From: Mesorhizobium sp. M4B.F.Ca.ET.203.01.1.1
GTDB taxonomy: Bacteria; Pseudomonadota; Alphaproteobacteria; Rhizobiales; Rhizobiaceae
DNA: 64,000 nucleotides
Assembly: GCF_004791025.1 (NCBI RefSeq)
Contig: NZ_SRUO01000019.1
Location: 1 to 64,000, forward strand
Direction of reading: 5' to 3'
Shown: one piece after another, positions 35,982 to 46,400 of the stretch
How the letters are laid out: every line of letters begins with the position of its first letter
Numbering within the stretch: position 1 is the stretch's first letter
Program-made: the position numbers and the translations under genes
The notes under the pieces: model-generated
What the model saw: only the letters and a program-made list of their open reading frames with translations
The model's database searches: none
What the model was told of the DNA's origin: nothing

Positions 35982-36707
35982 TTAATTGCCGGGATAAGCC
36001 GAGCCGGTACCCAAGAATCGCTTCGTCATCTCGCGGGCGGCTTCCTCTGACTGGGCCTTGCGGGCGGCATCCTCGGCCTCAGCTCGAAACTGCGTTGCGA
36101 GCAGCGTCTGGATCTGCATCTGCTGCTTTGTCGAAAGCGCCATCAGCTGGTTGGTGGCCTGGCTTGCCTGAAGCGCACCGGCCGCCCCTTGGCTGCGGTT
36201 GACGAGATCGGCGAGCAGATCGCCGTCGGCGCGGACGTTCTCGACGATTTGCGACTGGACCCCCATGGTCTGGCGGAACGCCTGCATGGCGCTTTGCCAA
36301 CGCTCGCGCGCAGCACTCGCCACATCGCTGACCTTGATCGTGGCGTCGTAGCTTTCCGGATATTGGCTGCGCCACTGGTCTTGAAGCTTGCCCAGATCAA
36401 AGCTGAGGCCACTCGCCTGGTCCATCAAGCCGTCGATGCGATGGAGCGAACCGGTGAGTTGGCCAACGGAAGAGAAATCCAGACGGTGAAGATTGCGCGC
36501 CATGTTCTGCAGCATGGTCGCCTGATTCTGCAGCGACTGGATCTGGTTGTTGATCTGCTCCAGGGCGCGCGCGGCCGTCAGCACGTTCTGCGCATAATTG
36601 GACGGATCGAACACGATAAGGGCGTAGGCGGGCTGCACATAGTCGGCCATAGGCTTGGCGATCAGGGAAACGGTGATCAGGCCGGAGAGAAGGCGTCGCC
36701 GCATCAT
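35982..36707 (-). CDS. trbJ: conjugal transfer protein TrbJ
   Basis: A 241-residue VirB5-type secreted protein. A signal-like N-terminus (RRRLLSGLITVSLIAKPMADYVQPAYA) is followed by the long helices typical of VirB5/TrbJ, with QNVLTAARALEQINNQIQSL and NQATMLQNMARNL. It is a minor pilus component. The ATG at 36707 overlaps the stop of trbE and has GGAG eight bases upstream. Confidence 0.9.
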   Translation of the reverse strand: MMRRRLLSGLITVSLIAKPMADYVQPAYALIVFDPSNYAQNVLTAARALEQINNQIQSLQNQATMLQNMARNLHRLDFSSVGQLTGSLHRIDGLMDQASGLSFDLGKLQDQWRSQYPESYDATIKVSDVASAARERWQSAMQAFRQTMGVQSQIVENVRADGDLLADLVNRSQGAAGALQASQATNQLMALSTKQQMQIQTLLATQFRAEAEDAARKAQSEEAAREMTKRFLGTGSAYPGN

Positions 36708-39154
36708 GCTAATTGCTCCTTGTCTGGTTGAGGGAATTGCTTGAGAAGTTCGCCGGCCCAATCGAGGCCGCGCGCGATCAGGAACTGCGAGGCAAAGCTG
36801 CCTTGCCCGTCTTCGGACAGGATCCTGTCGATCAGAGTCTGCGTGGCCGGATCGGAAGCACCGCAAAGCGCAAGAGCGATGGGGCCAAGCCCGAGCTCGA
36901 ACAGACGGTTGCCGCGGCGCGATTGCAGATAATACTGACGCTTCGGCGTGGCGCGGGCGATCAATTCGATCTGCCGCTCGCTTAAACCGAAGCGTTCGTA
37001 GGCTGTGCGCGCCTGGGGTTCCACGGCACGATCATTGGGAAGGAAAATGCGCTGCGGGCAGCTTTCGATGATTGCCGGCGCTATGGCAGAGCCCGCGATA
37101 TCAGCCAGCGACTGCGTAGCGAAGACAACCGACACGTTCTTCTTTCGCAGCACCTTCAGCCATTCGCGGATGCGGGCGGCGAACAGCGGATTGTCGAGAT
37201 AGACCCACGCCTCGTCGAGCATGATCAGCGTGGGCCGTCCGTCGAACCGTTCCTCAAGTCGCTGGAACAGATAGGTAAGCACCGGCAGCAAAGCGCCTTG
37301 GCTGTGCATCAGCTCCTCGGTCTCGAAACACTGCACATCCGACAAGGCCAGCCCATCATGATCGGCATCGAGCAGGCGGCCGAAGGGACCGTCGAGCGTG
37401 TAGGGCATCAATGCGGACTTCAGCGCATTGGATTGAAGCAGGACCGAAAGGCCGGTCAGTGTGCGTTCCTGCGCCGGCGCGGTGGCAAGGCTGGCCAGCG
37501 CTGACCAGATAGCCTCCTTCACCTCCGGCGTGACGGTGACGTTCTCGTAGGCAATAAGGCTGGCGATCCATTCGGCCGCCCAGCTTCGGCTAGCCTGGTC
37601 GTTGATGCTGCGCAGTGGCTGAAAGGCAAGGGAACTGTCCGCTCCTAGCGCGTGGTGTTCTCCACCCATGGCAAGTGTTGCAGCACGGGCCGAATTGCCT
37701 TTGTCGAAGACATAAACCTGGGCGCCGGCATAGCGCCTGAACTGCAGAGCAATCAGAGCAAGCAGAACCGACTTGCCGGCGCCGGTCGGACCAACAGCCA
37801 GCATGTGGCCGACATCTTCGACGTGGGTGGAAAGCCGAAACGGTGTCGACCCGCTGGTCTCGGCAACGAGAAGCGGTGGCGCTTCGGTTTGGGTGACTTT
37901 CGCGAGATACTCGTTTGTCGCAGGACCGGCCCAAACCGACGACAGCGGCATGAGATGGGCAAGGTTCAAAGTATGAACGAGCGGTTGGCGAACGTTAGCG
38001 TAGACATGGCCAGGCAATGAGCCGAGCCAAGCCTCGACCGCATTGACGCCTTCTCGGATCGTGGTGAAACCGATCCCATTGATGATGCGCTCGACCGCGC
38101 GAAGCTTCTCTGCAGCGGCTTGGCGATCCTCGCCCCACACCGTCACGGTCGTGGTGAGATAGCCGAAGCTCACATGATCGCCGCCCAATGCCTGAAGGGC
38201 TTCGTCGGCATCGAGCGCCTTGTTGTCGGCATCGCTGTCGACAAGCGGGACCGGCTCGTTGGTAATGACCTCGCGTAGGATTGCCACGATCGATTTGCGC
38301 TTGGCAAACCACTGCCGGCGCAACCGCGTCAGCGTCTTCGTGGCTTCCGTTTTCTCGAGCGGAATGAAGCGCGTCATCCAGCGATAGGCGAAATCCTGAT
38401 GATTGAGGGCATCGAGAATCCCGGGCCGGGTGAGGTTCGGAAAGCCGAGGATGGTCAGTGTGCGAAGATGCTGCTCACCCAGCATCGGCTCCAGGCCACC
38501 GGCAAGCGGCGCATCGACCAGGATGGCATCCAGATATATCGGCGTTTCCGGGACGATGATAGGATGGCGTCGAGGCGAAATCGTGCCGTGGAGATAGGTC
38601 AACGTCTGAGCATCATCGAGGACGCGTACTTCGGGCATGAAACCCGAGAAGAGATCGAGCACGCGGTTGGTCTCGTCACGGAACCTCGCCAGATCCTGGC
38701 GCCAGTCTCTTTCTCCTTGGGAATAATGAGAGTCGACGAGCGCGCTTTCCGCGCGCGCCTGGGCGTCGGGCGGTGGCATAAACACTAAGGTCACATGATA
38801 GCGGCTCTCGTAGTGCGCTACCTTCCCCTCGAAAGCAGCGCGGCGTTCTTCGTCGACCAGCCACGACGCGGCGTCAGGAAAATGCGAGTTCGGATAGCCC
38901 AGCGCTTCTATGCGCTCGGCCTCAAAGAACAATGCCCAGCCAGAGCCAAGGCGTCTGAGAGCATTGTTCGCCCGGCCGCAAATGCCGACGAGTTCAGCCT
39001 CCGTCGCACTTTCGAGATCCGGGCCGCGGAACCGCAACGTCCGCTGAAAGCTGCCGTCCTTGTTGAGCATGATGCCGGGCGCCACCAAGGCAGCCCAGGG
39101 CAGATGGTCGGCAAGCCGGTCGGCTTTGCTTCGATATTCCGAAAGGTTCAGCAT
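36704..39154 (-). CDS. trbE: conjugal transfer ATPase TrbE
   Basis: An 816-residue VirB4-type ATPase. N-terminal CagE/TrbE/VirB domain with LNLSEYRSKADRLADHLPWA. Walker A is VGPTGAGKSVLL, Walker B PTLIMLDEAWVYLD, and SVVFATQSLADI is the following conserved motif. It powers pilus assembly and substrate transfer at the inner membrane. The start lies inside the end of trbD. Confidence 0.95.
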   Translation of the reverse strand: MLNLSEYRSKADRLADHLPWAALVAPGIMLNKDGSFQRTLRFRGPDLESATEAELVGICGRANNALRRLGSGWALFFEAERIEALGYPNSHFPDAASWLVDEERRAAFEGKVAHYESRYHVTLVFMPPPDAQARAESALVDSHYSQGERDWRQDLARFRDETNRVLDLFSGFMPEVRVLDDAQTLTYLHGTISPRRHPIIVPETPIYLDAILVDAPLAGGLEPMLGEQHLRTLTILGFPNLTRPGILDALNHQDFAYRWMTRFIPLEKTEATKTLTRLRRQWFAKRKSIVAILREVITNEPVPLVDSDADNKALDADEALQALGGDHVSFGYLTTTVTVWGEDRQAAAEKLRAVERIINGIGFTTIREGVNAVEAWLGSLPGHVYANVRQPLVHTLNLAHLMPLSSVWAGPATNEYLAKVTQTEAPPLLVAETSGSTPFRLSTHVEDVGHMLAVGPTGAGKSVLLALIALQFRRYAGAQVYVFDKGNSARAATLAMGGEHHALGADSSLAFQPLRSINDQASRSWAAEWIASLIAYENVTVTPEVKEAIWSALASLATAPAQERTLTGLSVLLQSNALKSALMPYTLDGPFGRLLDADHDGLALSDVQCFETEELMHSQGALLPVLTYLFQRLEERFDGRPTLIMLDEAWVYLDNPLFAARIREWLKVLRKKNVSVVFATQSLADIAGSAIAPAIIESCPQRIFLPNDRAVEPQARTAYERFGLSERQIELIARATPKRQYYLQSRRGNRLFELGLGPIALALCGASDPATQTLIDRILSEDGQGSFASQFLIARGLDWAGELLKQFPQPDKEQLA

Positions 39155-39420
39155 GCAAGCCACCCCTTCAGACGAAGGTGGCGCACAAGCACGCTGGCGA
39201 AGTCCGGATCGCGTCTTGCGGCAAAGACCGCTAACGAGTGGCCCGCGATCCAAAGCACCAGACCAGCAATCCATTGCTGCAAGCCGAAGCCAATGGCCGC
39301 GGCCACTGTACCGTTGAGGATCGCCACCGCGCGCGGAGCCCCGCCGAGCAGGATCGGCTCGGTCAGCGCCCGGTGGACCGGTACTGCGAAGCCCTCGATA
39401 TGCTGCTCCCCGGCGGCCAT
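39148..39420 (-). CDS. trbD: conjugal transfer protein TrbD
   Basis: A 90-residue VirB3-type membrane protein: a polar start (EGFAVPVHRALTEPILLGGAP) and two adjoining helices (AVAILNGTVAAAIGFGLQQW, IAGLVLWIAGHSLAVF). It overlaps trbC by TGATG and trbE by seven bases, so translation is coupled on both sides. Confidence 0.9.
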   Translation of the reverse strand: MAAGEQHIEGFAVPVHRALTEPILLGGAPRAVAILNGTVAAAIGFGLQQWIAGLVLWIAGHSLAVFAARRDPDFASVLVRHLRLKGWLAC

Positions 39421-39728
39421 CAGACGAGCGCCCCACCACCGAAGGAGAAGAAGGAGAGGAAGAAGCTCGATGCCGCGAAGGCGATCGACAGACCGAAGAC
39501 GATCTGAATCAGGCGCCGAAAACCACCGGCGGTGTCGCCGAAGGCAAGCGTCAGGCCGGTGGTGATAATGATGATCACCGCAACGATCTTGGCGACCGGT
39601 CCCTGCACCGACTCCAGGATCTGCTGCAGCGGCTGCTCCCACGGCATGCCGGAGCCGGCCGCATAAACGGGGGCCGTGATAAGAAACGCGAGCGCTGTGG
39701 ACGAAAGAAAGCGAAGCTTCTTGCGCAT
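39420..39728 (-). CDS. trbC: conjugal transfer pilin TrbC
   Basis: A 102-residue VirB2-type prepilin. The signal peptide LRFLSSTALAFLITAPVYA precedes two long hydrophobic helices (GPVAKIVAVIIIITTGLTLA and LIQIVFGLSIAFAASSFFLS). This is the major pilus subunit; some TrbC pilins are cyclised by a TraF-type peptidase, and a TraF homologue lies at 57.7 kb. Confidence 0.9.
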   Translation of the reverse strand: MRKKLRFLSSTALAFLITAPVYAAGSGMPWEQPLQQILESVQGPVAKIVAVIIIITTGLTLAFGDTAGGFRRLIQIVFGLSIAFAASSFFLSFFSFGGGALV

Positions 39729-39740
39729 GAGGAAGGCCTT

Positions 39741-40709
39741 TCAAAGCTGCTGGAGTTGCGAAAGCGTGAGCGGGGCAACGGCGTAATCGCCGCTGCCGTC
39801 GAGACCGGTGACCTCGGCGATTGCGTCGATGTGGCGCGACGAGCCGCGTCCCGCTATAAAGACGATCAGATCTATCGCCTCAGCGATGAGCCGGCGGGGA
39901 ACGGTGACCACCGCTTCCTGGGCGAGTTGCTCAATGCGATAGAGAGCCGAGCGCGCGGAATTGGCGTGTACGGTAGCGATGCCGCCTGGGTGCCCGGTGT
40001 TCCATGCCTTCAGCATGTCGAGCGCTTCCGCGCCCCTCACCTCGCCCACGATGATGCGGTCCGGCCTGAGCCTCAGCGTCGAGCGCACGAGATCGGCAAG
40101 GGTGACCGAGCCCCGCCTCGTTCTCAGGGCAACGCAGTCCCTGGCCGCGCACTGCAGTTCGCGTGTGTCCTCGATCAGGATCACCCGATCGTCGCATTCG
40201 GCGACTTCAGCCAGCAGAGTGTTGGCGAGTGTTGTCTTCCCCGAGGAAGTGCCGCCGGCGATCAGCATGTTGCGCCGCTCGCGGACGGCCTTTTTCAGCG
40301 CATCGGCCTGCAGCGGCAGCATGATGCGTTCGGCAACATAGTCGGCCAGGGTGTAGACTTTCGCGGCGGGCTTGCGGATGGCAAAACATGGCGCCAACAC
40401 CACAGGTGGCAGCAGGCCTTCGAAGCGTTCGCCAGACGGCAATTCGGCACTGACGATCGGGTTGTCGGCGTGCGCCTCGGCGCGCACGTGCGAAGCAACC
40501 AGGCGGATGATACGTTCTGCCTCGGACGGGTGCATGTGAACGTCGGTATCGACCCGACCTTCGCCTAACCGGTCGAGTCGCAGCGCGCCGTCGGGATTGA
40601 CCATCACCTCGATGACGGACGGATCGGCCAGGGCTTCGGTGATTGCCGGACCCATGGCGGTGCGTAGCATGACACGCCGCCGGTGGTCGGCCTCGGGATG
40701 AGAGCTCAT
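39741..40709 (-). CDS. trbB: conjugal transfer ATPase TrbB
   Basis: A 322-residue VirB11-type hexameric ATPase: Walker A in GGTSSGKTTLANTLL, Walker B and His box in RPDRIIVGEVRGAEALDMLK and HPGGIATVHANSARSAL. It works at the cytoplasmic base of the mating channel. The start overlaps the RHH gene upstream by four bases. Confidence 0.95.
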   Translation of the reverse strand: MSSHPEADHRRRVMLRTAMGPAITEALADPSVIEVMVNPDGALRLDRLGEGRVDTDVHMHPSEAERIIRLVASHVRAEAHADNPIVSAELPSGERFEGLLPPVVLAPCFAIRKPAAKVYTLADYVAERIMLPLQADALKKAVRERRNMLIAGGTSSGKTTLANTLLAEVAECDDRVILIEDTRELQCAARDCVALRTRRGSVTLADLVRSTLRLRPDRIIVGEVRGAEALDMLKAWNTGHPGGIATVHANSARSALYRIEQLAQEAVVTVPRRLIAEAIDLIVFIAGRGSSRHIDAIAEVTGLDGSGDYAVAPLTLSQLQQL

Positions 40710-41119
40710 CCTTCCCCTCCCCCACCATTGTCTTTGCTAAGCGACTTTTTGCCGGAAGCGATCTGGCGGCCGACCTTCTCAACGAATTTCTCGAAACGCT
40801 CTTGGGCAATAGCCTGCGTTGCCCGATCCGGGACCGGCGTGTGGGCATGAAGGGTGATCGAAAAGCGGATGAAGAGCGCCAGGCTCTCCAGGATCACCTC
40901 GGAATCGCGCCTGACGTGGGCAAGATCGCGGGAGAGCCGGTCAAGCCTTACGCCGTAGCGCCGATCGAACTCGCTCTCGCCACGCCGCTCGATGAACGCC
41001 TCGATCGCCTTCGCCACGATCGCTGATTTGGTCGTTGACGGATCGCGACTGAGGTTGTCCAGTTTCTCGCTGAGCTCCGGCTCAAGCAGAAACTGATGGC
41101 GAATGCGGTGCGGCTTCAT
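40706..41119 (-). CDS. ribbon-helix-helix (CopG-type) protein between traG and trbB
   Basis: A 137-residue protein with an N-terminal ribbon-helix-helix (RHQFLLEPELSEKLDNLSRD, TTKSAIVAKAIEAFIERRG) and a helical C-terminal extension with a basic end. CopG-type genes sit here in many trb operons of ICEs and may regulate the operon or help DNA processing. I chose ATG 41119; the upstream frame lacks protein character. Confidence 0.85.
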   Translation of the reverse strand: MKPHRIRHQFLLEPELSEKLDNLSRDPSTTKSAIVAKAIEAFIERRGESEFDRRYGVRLDRLSRDLAHVRRDSEVILESLALFIRFSITLHAHTPVPDRATQAIAQERFEKFVEKVGRQIASGKKSLSKDNGGGGEG

Positions 41120-41235
41120 GCGGCTCGTTCCGACGGCCCGGCGTTGCGCCGGCGACGGGAGAAGCATCGGCCAGACGCTCAAAATTGCTTATGGCCGTTA
41201 TCTACGCTGAGGTGCGCTCTGCAACTCAGCGGACT

Positions 41236-43260
41236 TCAGAAGCCGGGAATGACATCGTCGCCCCTGCCCTCGTTGATACCGTAGGCGCGGGCCGCAGTGG
41301 AAATCCGATCCATGACACGCTTGTCCGCGAGCGCTTCGCTGTCATCGTCTGCGGGCTTGTACAGATCGGCCTGATCGGGCTCTTGAGAGACAACAACGTC
41401 TTCTTCGGGCAGGCTTGGATGGCGTTGCTGCTGAACGCCTCCCTCGTCTTCAACTGGCGCGTCGGCGCTTTCCTCGTCCGCAGCAAGTCGGCTATCGACG
41501 CTGCACACTTGTCCAGTCCAGCCGTCCGGGCGTGATGCAGGGCAGTCCGCATAGGGCCCGTCGTGCAGCACCGGCGCAGGCAGCACCCGATCTGTGAAAT
41601 TCTGATCCTGATAATAGCGCAGCTTCTTGGCGCGGATCGGCGGCAACCCAGAAACCAGGACCAATTCGTCTGACGGCGGCAATTGCATCACCTCGCCTGG
41701 CGTCAGGAGCGGGCGCGCGGTTTCCTGGCGGCTCACCATGACATGTGAAAGCCAGGGCGCAAGCCGATGGCCCGCATAGTTGCGCATCGACCTAAGTTCG
41801 GTTGCGGTGCCGAGGGCATCCGAGATGCGCTTGGCCGTGCGTTCGTCATTGGAGGAAAAGGCAATTCGCACGTGGCAATTGTCGAGAATAGCATTGTTCT
41901 CGCCATAGGCCTTTGAAACCTGGTTCAAAGATTGTGCGATCAGATAGGAGCGAATGCCATAACCTGCCATGAAGGCGAGCGCCGTTTCGAAGAAGTCGAG
42001 GCGACCGAGCGCCGGAAACTCGTCCAGCATCATGAGCAGCTGATGCTTACGGCTCTTCTTCGGGTCCCCCTCCAGACGCTCCGTCAACCGCCTGCCGATC
42101 TGGTTCAAGATCAGTCGCACCAAAGGCTTGGTGCGCGAGATATCCGAAGGCGGCACGACCAGATAGAGCGACAGCGGTCGCTCTCCACCCACTAGGTCAG
42201 CGATGCGCCAGTCGCAGGACGAAGTGGCCGCCGCGACCGTTGGATCACGATAAAGCCCGAGAAAGGACATGGCGGTCGAGAGGACGCCTGAGCGCTCGTT
42301 TTCCGACTTGTTCAGGAGTTCGCGAGCCGCCGAGGCCACTACGGGATGGACCTGAGGGTTATGCCCCGTCCCGAGATGGTTTGTCGTCATCATCCGCCGT
42401 AGCGTTGCGGCAAACGAGCGTTGCGGGTCCGACAGGAAGGTGGCGACGCGGGCCAGCGTCTTGTCCTCTTCAGCGTAGAGCACGTGCAAAATGGCGCCAA
42501 CTAGGAGTGAATGGCTGGTCTTCTCCCAGTGGTTCCGTCGCTCCAGCGCGCCCTCGGGATCGACGAGGATGTCGGCGATGTTTTGAACGTCCCGGATCTC
42601 ATCTGGGCCTTTGCGCACCTCCAGCAGCGGGTTGTAGCGTGCCGATCTCGGGTCGGTCGGATTGAACAGAAGGCAGTACGAGAATTTCGACCGCCAGCCG
42701 GAGGTCAACTGCCAATTTTCGCCTTTTATATCATGAATGATGGCAGACCCGGTCCAGGAAAGTAGCGTTGGAACAACCAGCCCCACGCCCTTGCCCGAAC
42801 GCGTCGGCGCAAATGCCATGACGTGCTCCGGGCCGTCATGGCGCAGATAGCGATCGTTCAGCCTACCGAGGAAAACGCCCGCCGGCCGTAACAACCCTGC
42901 CGTCTCGACCTCATGAGTCGTGGCCCACCGTGAAGACCCATAGGTCGTAACCGACCCGCGCTGTCGCGCGCGCAAAAGCGAGCCAGCGATTGCGGCGGCA
43001 CAGCCCAGGAATCCGCTGGCGCCTGCAAGCGTACCGGCTTTGTCGAAGACCTCCGGCGCATAAGCATCGAAGTGGAACCACCATTCAAACAGCTTCCACG
43101 GCTTGTAGATTGGCCAGCCGGCGAAGAGAAACCATGGTGCGCCGAGAGGCGTCTGGTAGGTCAGCATTTGAGCGCACCATTGGGTTGCCGTCCATACGCC
43201 GATAATGACAATTGCGCACACAACGGCGATCTGCCCGATCAGTAGCTTCGTAGGTGTCAT
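41236..43260 (-). CDS. traG: type IV coupling protein TraG
   Basis: A 674-residue VirD4/TraG protein. Two membrane helices near the start (LIGQIAVVCAIVIIGVWTATQW and a later one), Walker A APTRSGKGVGLVVPTL, Walker B LLMMLDEFPALGRLD, and IAQSLNQVSKAYGE. It brings the relaxase-DNA complex to the mating pore. The ATG at 43260 suits the family N-terminus (MTPTKLLIGQ); an alternative start lies at 43293. Confidence 0.94.
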   Translation of the reverse strand: MTPTKLLIGQIAVVCAIVIIGVWTATQWCAQMLTYQTPLGAPWFLFAGWPIYKPWKLFEWWFHFDAYAPEVFDKAGTLAGASGFLGCAAAIAGSLLRARQRGSVTTYGSSRWATTHEVETAGLLRPAGVFLGRLNDRYLRHDGPEHVMAFAPTRSGKGVGLVVPTLLSWTGSAIIHDIKGENWQLTSGWRSKFSYCLLFNPTDPRSARYNPLLEVRKGPDEIRDVQNIADILVDPEGALERRNHWEKTSHSLLVGAILHVLYAEEDKTLARVATFLSDPQRSFAATLRRMMTTNHLGTGHNPQVHPVVASAARELLNKSENERSGVLSTAMSFLGLYRDPTVAAATSSCDWRIADLVGGERPLSLYLVVPPSDISRTKPLVRLILNQIGRRLTERLEGDPKKSRKHQLLMMLDEFPALGRLDFFETALAFMAGYGIRSYLIAQSLNQVSKAYGENNAILDNCHVRIAFSSNDERTAKRISDALGTATELRSMRNYAGHRLAPWLSHVMVSRQETARPLLTPGEVMQLPPSDELVLVSGLPPIRAKKLRYYQDQNFTDRVLPAPVLHDGPYADCPASRPDGWTGQVCSVDSRLAADEESADAPVEDEGGVQQQRHPSLPEEDVVVSQEPDQADLYKPADDDSEALADKRVMDRISTAARAYGINEGRGDDVIPGF

Positions 43261-43478
43261 CGGCTTGGCCCGCTGAACAACGCGACCTAGCATCGCGCGG
43301 CGCAGCCGGGACAGGAATGTTCCTCACATACGATTTGGGAGCAATGAACGACTTCCTACGTATCAGGTCGGTCAGCACGCGTGTTGCGCCTTCACGCGAC
43401 ACCATCCGCCACTCCATCCTTTCCATTCACCCTGAGGCCCGGCGCCGCCGACAGTTGCGTGACCGCTCCTCCGCAAAG

Positions 43479-46400
43479 TTATCTTCTGCGTTCAGGGAGC
43501 CACGGCGCCTGGGCTGGCTGATGAACACCGTCCGCTCGCGCATGTGGGGTCGAATTGATTTGTGCCCAAGTGGAGGCAGGCTCGTCTTCCAACAGTTGCC
43601 GCAGTTCCCCTGGCTCGAACGCCATCATCGGTGGGGAAGCGGGTTCATCCTCCAACAGTTGCCGCAGTTCCCCTGGCTCGAACGCCATCATCGGTGGGGA
43701 AGCGGGTTCATCCTCCAACAGCTGCCGCAGTTCCCCTGGCTCGAACGCCATCATTGGTGGGGAGGCAGGCTCGTCCTCCAACAGTTGCCGCAGTTCCCCT
43801 GGCTCGAACGCCATCATTGGTGGGGAGGCAGGTTCGTCCTCCAACAGTTGCCGCAGTTCCCCTGGCTCGAACGCCATCATTGGTGGGGAGGCAGGCTCGT
43901 CTTCCAACAGTTGCCGCAGTTCCCCTGGCTCGAATGCCATCATCGGTGGGGAGGCGGGTTCATCCTCCAGCAGCTGCCGCGGCTCTTCCTCGTGCGGCAA
44001 GCGCCTCCTTAGCCGGTCTTGCAGCGCCTGCCGATCGGCAACGAGGTTGTCGAGGGGCAGCGGCTCGTGGTCTGGCCGCTGCCCTTTCACCAATCGTTCA
44101 ACCAGCGCCCACGTGCCCTCCAGGACAAATACGCCGCAATCATAATGGTTCGTCTGTCTGGCCATGGGGGCTGGCGCCAAGGTGGCATTCAGCAGTCCTG
44201 CGAGCTGTTTTGCAGGCACGTCGTTATATCCCTCTCGCTGGAGGGAGTCGTAGTGATAGGCGAACCGCCTTTCCGGGTCGCGGCGATCAACGAGCAGCAG
44301 CGACCAATGGGTGCCGGGGCTAGTAGCCGTGCCATTATTCACTGGCAAGAACAGGAAGTCGGCTGTGGCGTTGTTTTGATTATAGATGGACTGCAATATG
44401 CCTCGAGCGTCTTGCGGCGACGTGTGTCGCAGTAGATGGGATACGGAAGGATCCACCAGCCGAGTCCGGGCAGCGAGCGCCGGATTGATCCCCTGCAGTT
44501 GCCCCTCCAGCAAATTGTAATCTCTCTGGATATGGGCGTCGCTCAGCCATTCGGCGGCGCCGAGCACCCGCCCCGTTGCAACGTTGGACGGGGCTGTCGG
44601 ATCGAGCGCCCCGATCTGAGCCCCAGAGGAACTGGTAGTCAGTGTGGTCACATCAACCAGTGGAAGGCCGCGGTAGGTGCCTGGCAGCCTAGCGGTTGCT
44701 GGCGAGGCGGGTTGGGGAGCTCTTGCCGGTGCCGCTGGCCCAGCTTCAGCAGCGGCCCCAACGCGCCTGGTGACTGCGTCTGCCGGATGAGCAGAAAGGA
44801 CAGTTTCGCGCCCGAGCACAATGCGCGGCAGGATATCCCGGAGGTGAGCCAATGCAGAACTGATACTTAGCCTATTACCATAGGAGACAGCCTTGAAGCT
44901 CTCAACATCTTTATCCAGCGATTTGTCGTGAATCCGAGCCGCAATCCCAAGCTTGTTATTTTGACGCAGGTACTGACTAAAATGTCTAAGAAAATTTGTA
45001 TAGCCGCCCACGGTATCTGGATTCCGTCCGGTCGCAGGCGCTGCCAGGTACTCCTTGGTCGAAGCGGCTCTGTAATTTCTAATGAGCTCGGCATCGTCAG
45101 GATAGGGGATCACGACAGGGCGAGCCATAATCTGGGCTCCGCCTGTCGACTTCTTGAGGTAACGCAGTGCGCCAGCCACGGTGGAGGAACCACCCGTACT
45201 CTCGTACTCCTTGAGATCCTGATCCAGCGACGAATGGTAAAGCCGAGCAGCAAACCCTGGCTTGTTGTTTTGAAGGAGCCACCGACTAAAGCCGAAAAGA
45301 GAATTTACATTGTAAGTGACCGTGTTCGCTTTGGCCTTACCCGCGTGGAATGCTGCCCTCAGCCCTTCGATAGCGGTCGCATCGTTGGAATAGACAGGAC
45401 GCTTGTCGGCACCGTCGGGGACTACAATTGGACGATCCGGCTGCACTGTCGAGGGCATCGACCCACCACCTCCGGGATGCGGTGCTGGGGTGGATTCGTG
45501 CTCATCCCTCTGCCTGACGAGCTGCGCCTCACATTCCGGTGTAGCCACCTTATGAGGATCCTGCATCGGTTCGATCCCCTCCATCTCCTGCTGCAACCAA
45601 GCCAAAGCTTGGCGAGCGGCCTGCGCGGCTTCATCAACCGCGGAGGATGTCTCCACACCTCTGGCGGACGCCGGCAGAGCCTGCTCCGCCCGCCGTCGAA
45701 AGAGCTCTGGCGAGGCGGATTTCTCCGCCCACAATCTGGGCTGCGTAGCGAGTCCCCGTCCAGATTTATGTGGCACCGCCTCGCTTGGCAGCGGGCTGCT
45801 CCTGTCCCGTGCAGCTACCAGCTCCTCCGGGGCGCCCTGGTCGCCGTGGCGCCAGTTCAAGTGAGGGACGGCCTCTCCAAAGTCGGGCGCTTGGTGTTGG
45901 TGCGCGGTTGGGGCGAGAGACAATGGTAGATCGGTGCCCTCCTTATAACCTACCGGCAGGAGCTCCTCTGGCCAATCGAATCCCTGCTGTGGTGCGGTAT
46001 GCTGAGCAGCGTCGCCACGGGGACGAGCCTCCATGCTGACCGCGTTTTCCAGATGATTCCCGAGTATAACGCGCGGCGGGTTCTTGCGGAGATAAACCAG
46101 CGCAGATTCGATCGGAGCTCCACCATTAGAGGAGGCGGCCTTGTAGCTCTCAACATCTTTATCCAGCGATTTATCGTAAATGCGACCCGCAATTCCGAGC
46201 TTGTCATTTTGACGTAGGTAATGACTGAAATGGTTAAGAGCAGTTGCGTAGCCGCTCGCGGATCTGAAATGTCTGGTGAGCGCGGCGTCGTCAGGATGGG
46301 GGTTCAGGACAGCGCGACCCACAATCGGGCCGGCTCCGCCCATCGACTTCATCAATTGACGCAGTGCGCCAGCCACGGTGGAGGAACCACCCCTACTCTC

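Noticed and set aside
43572..43979. CRISPR-like array
   Set aside because: The units are contiguous 63-bp tandem copies without spacers and keep a protein frame.
43562..44323. Open frames on the plus strand across the 63-bp repeats
   Set aside because: They repeat only because the effector gene does; the minus-strand frame alone joins to a protease domain.
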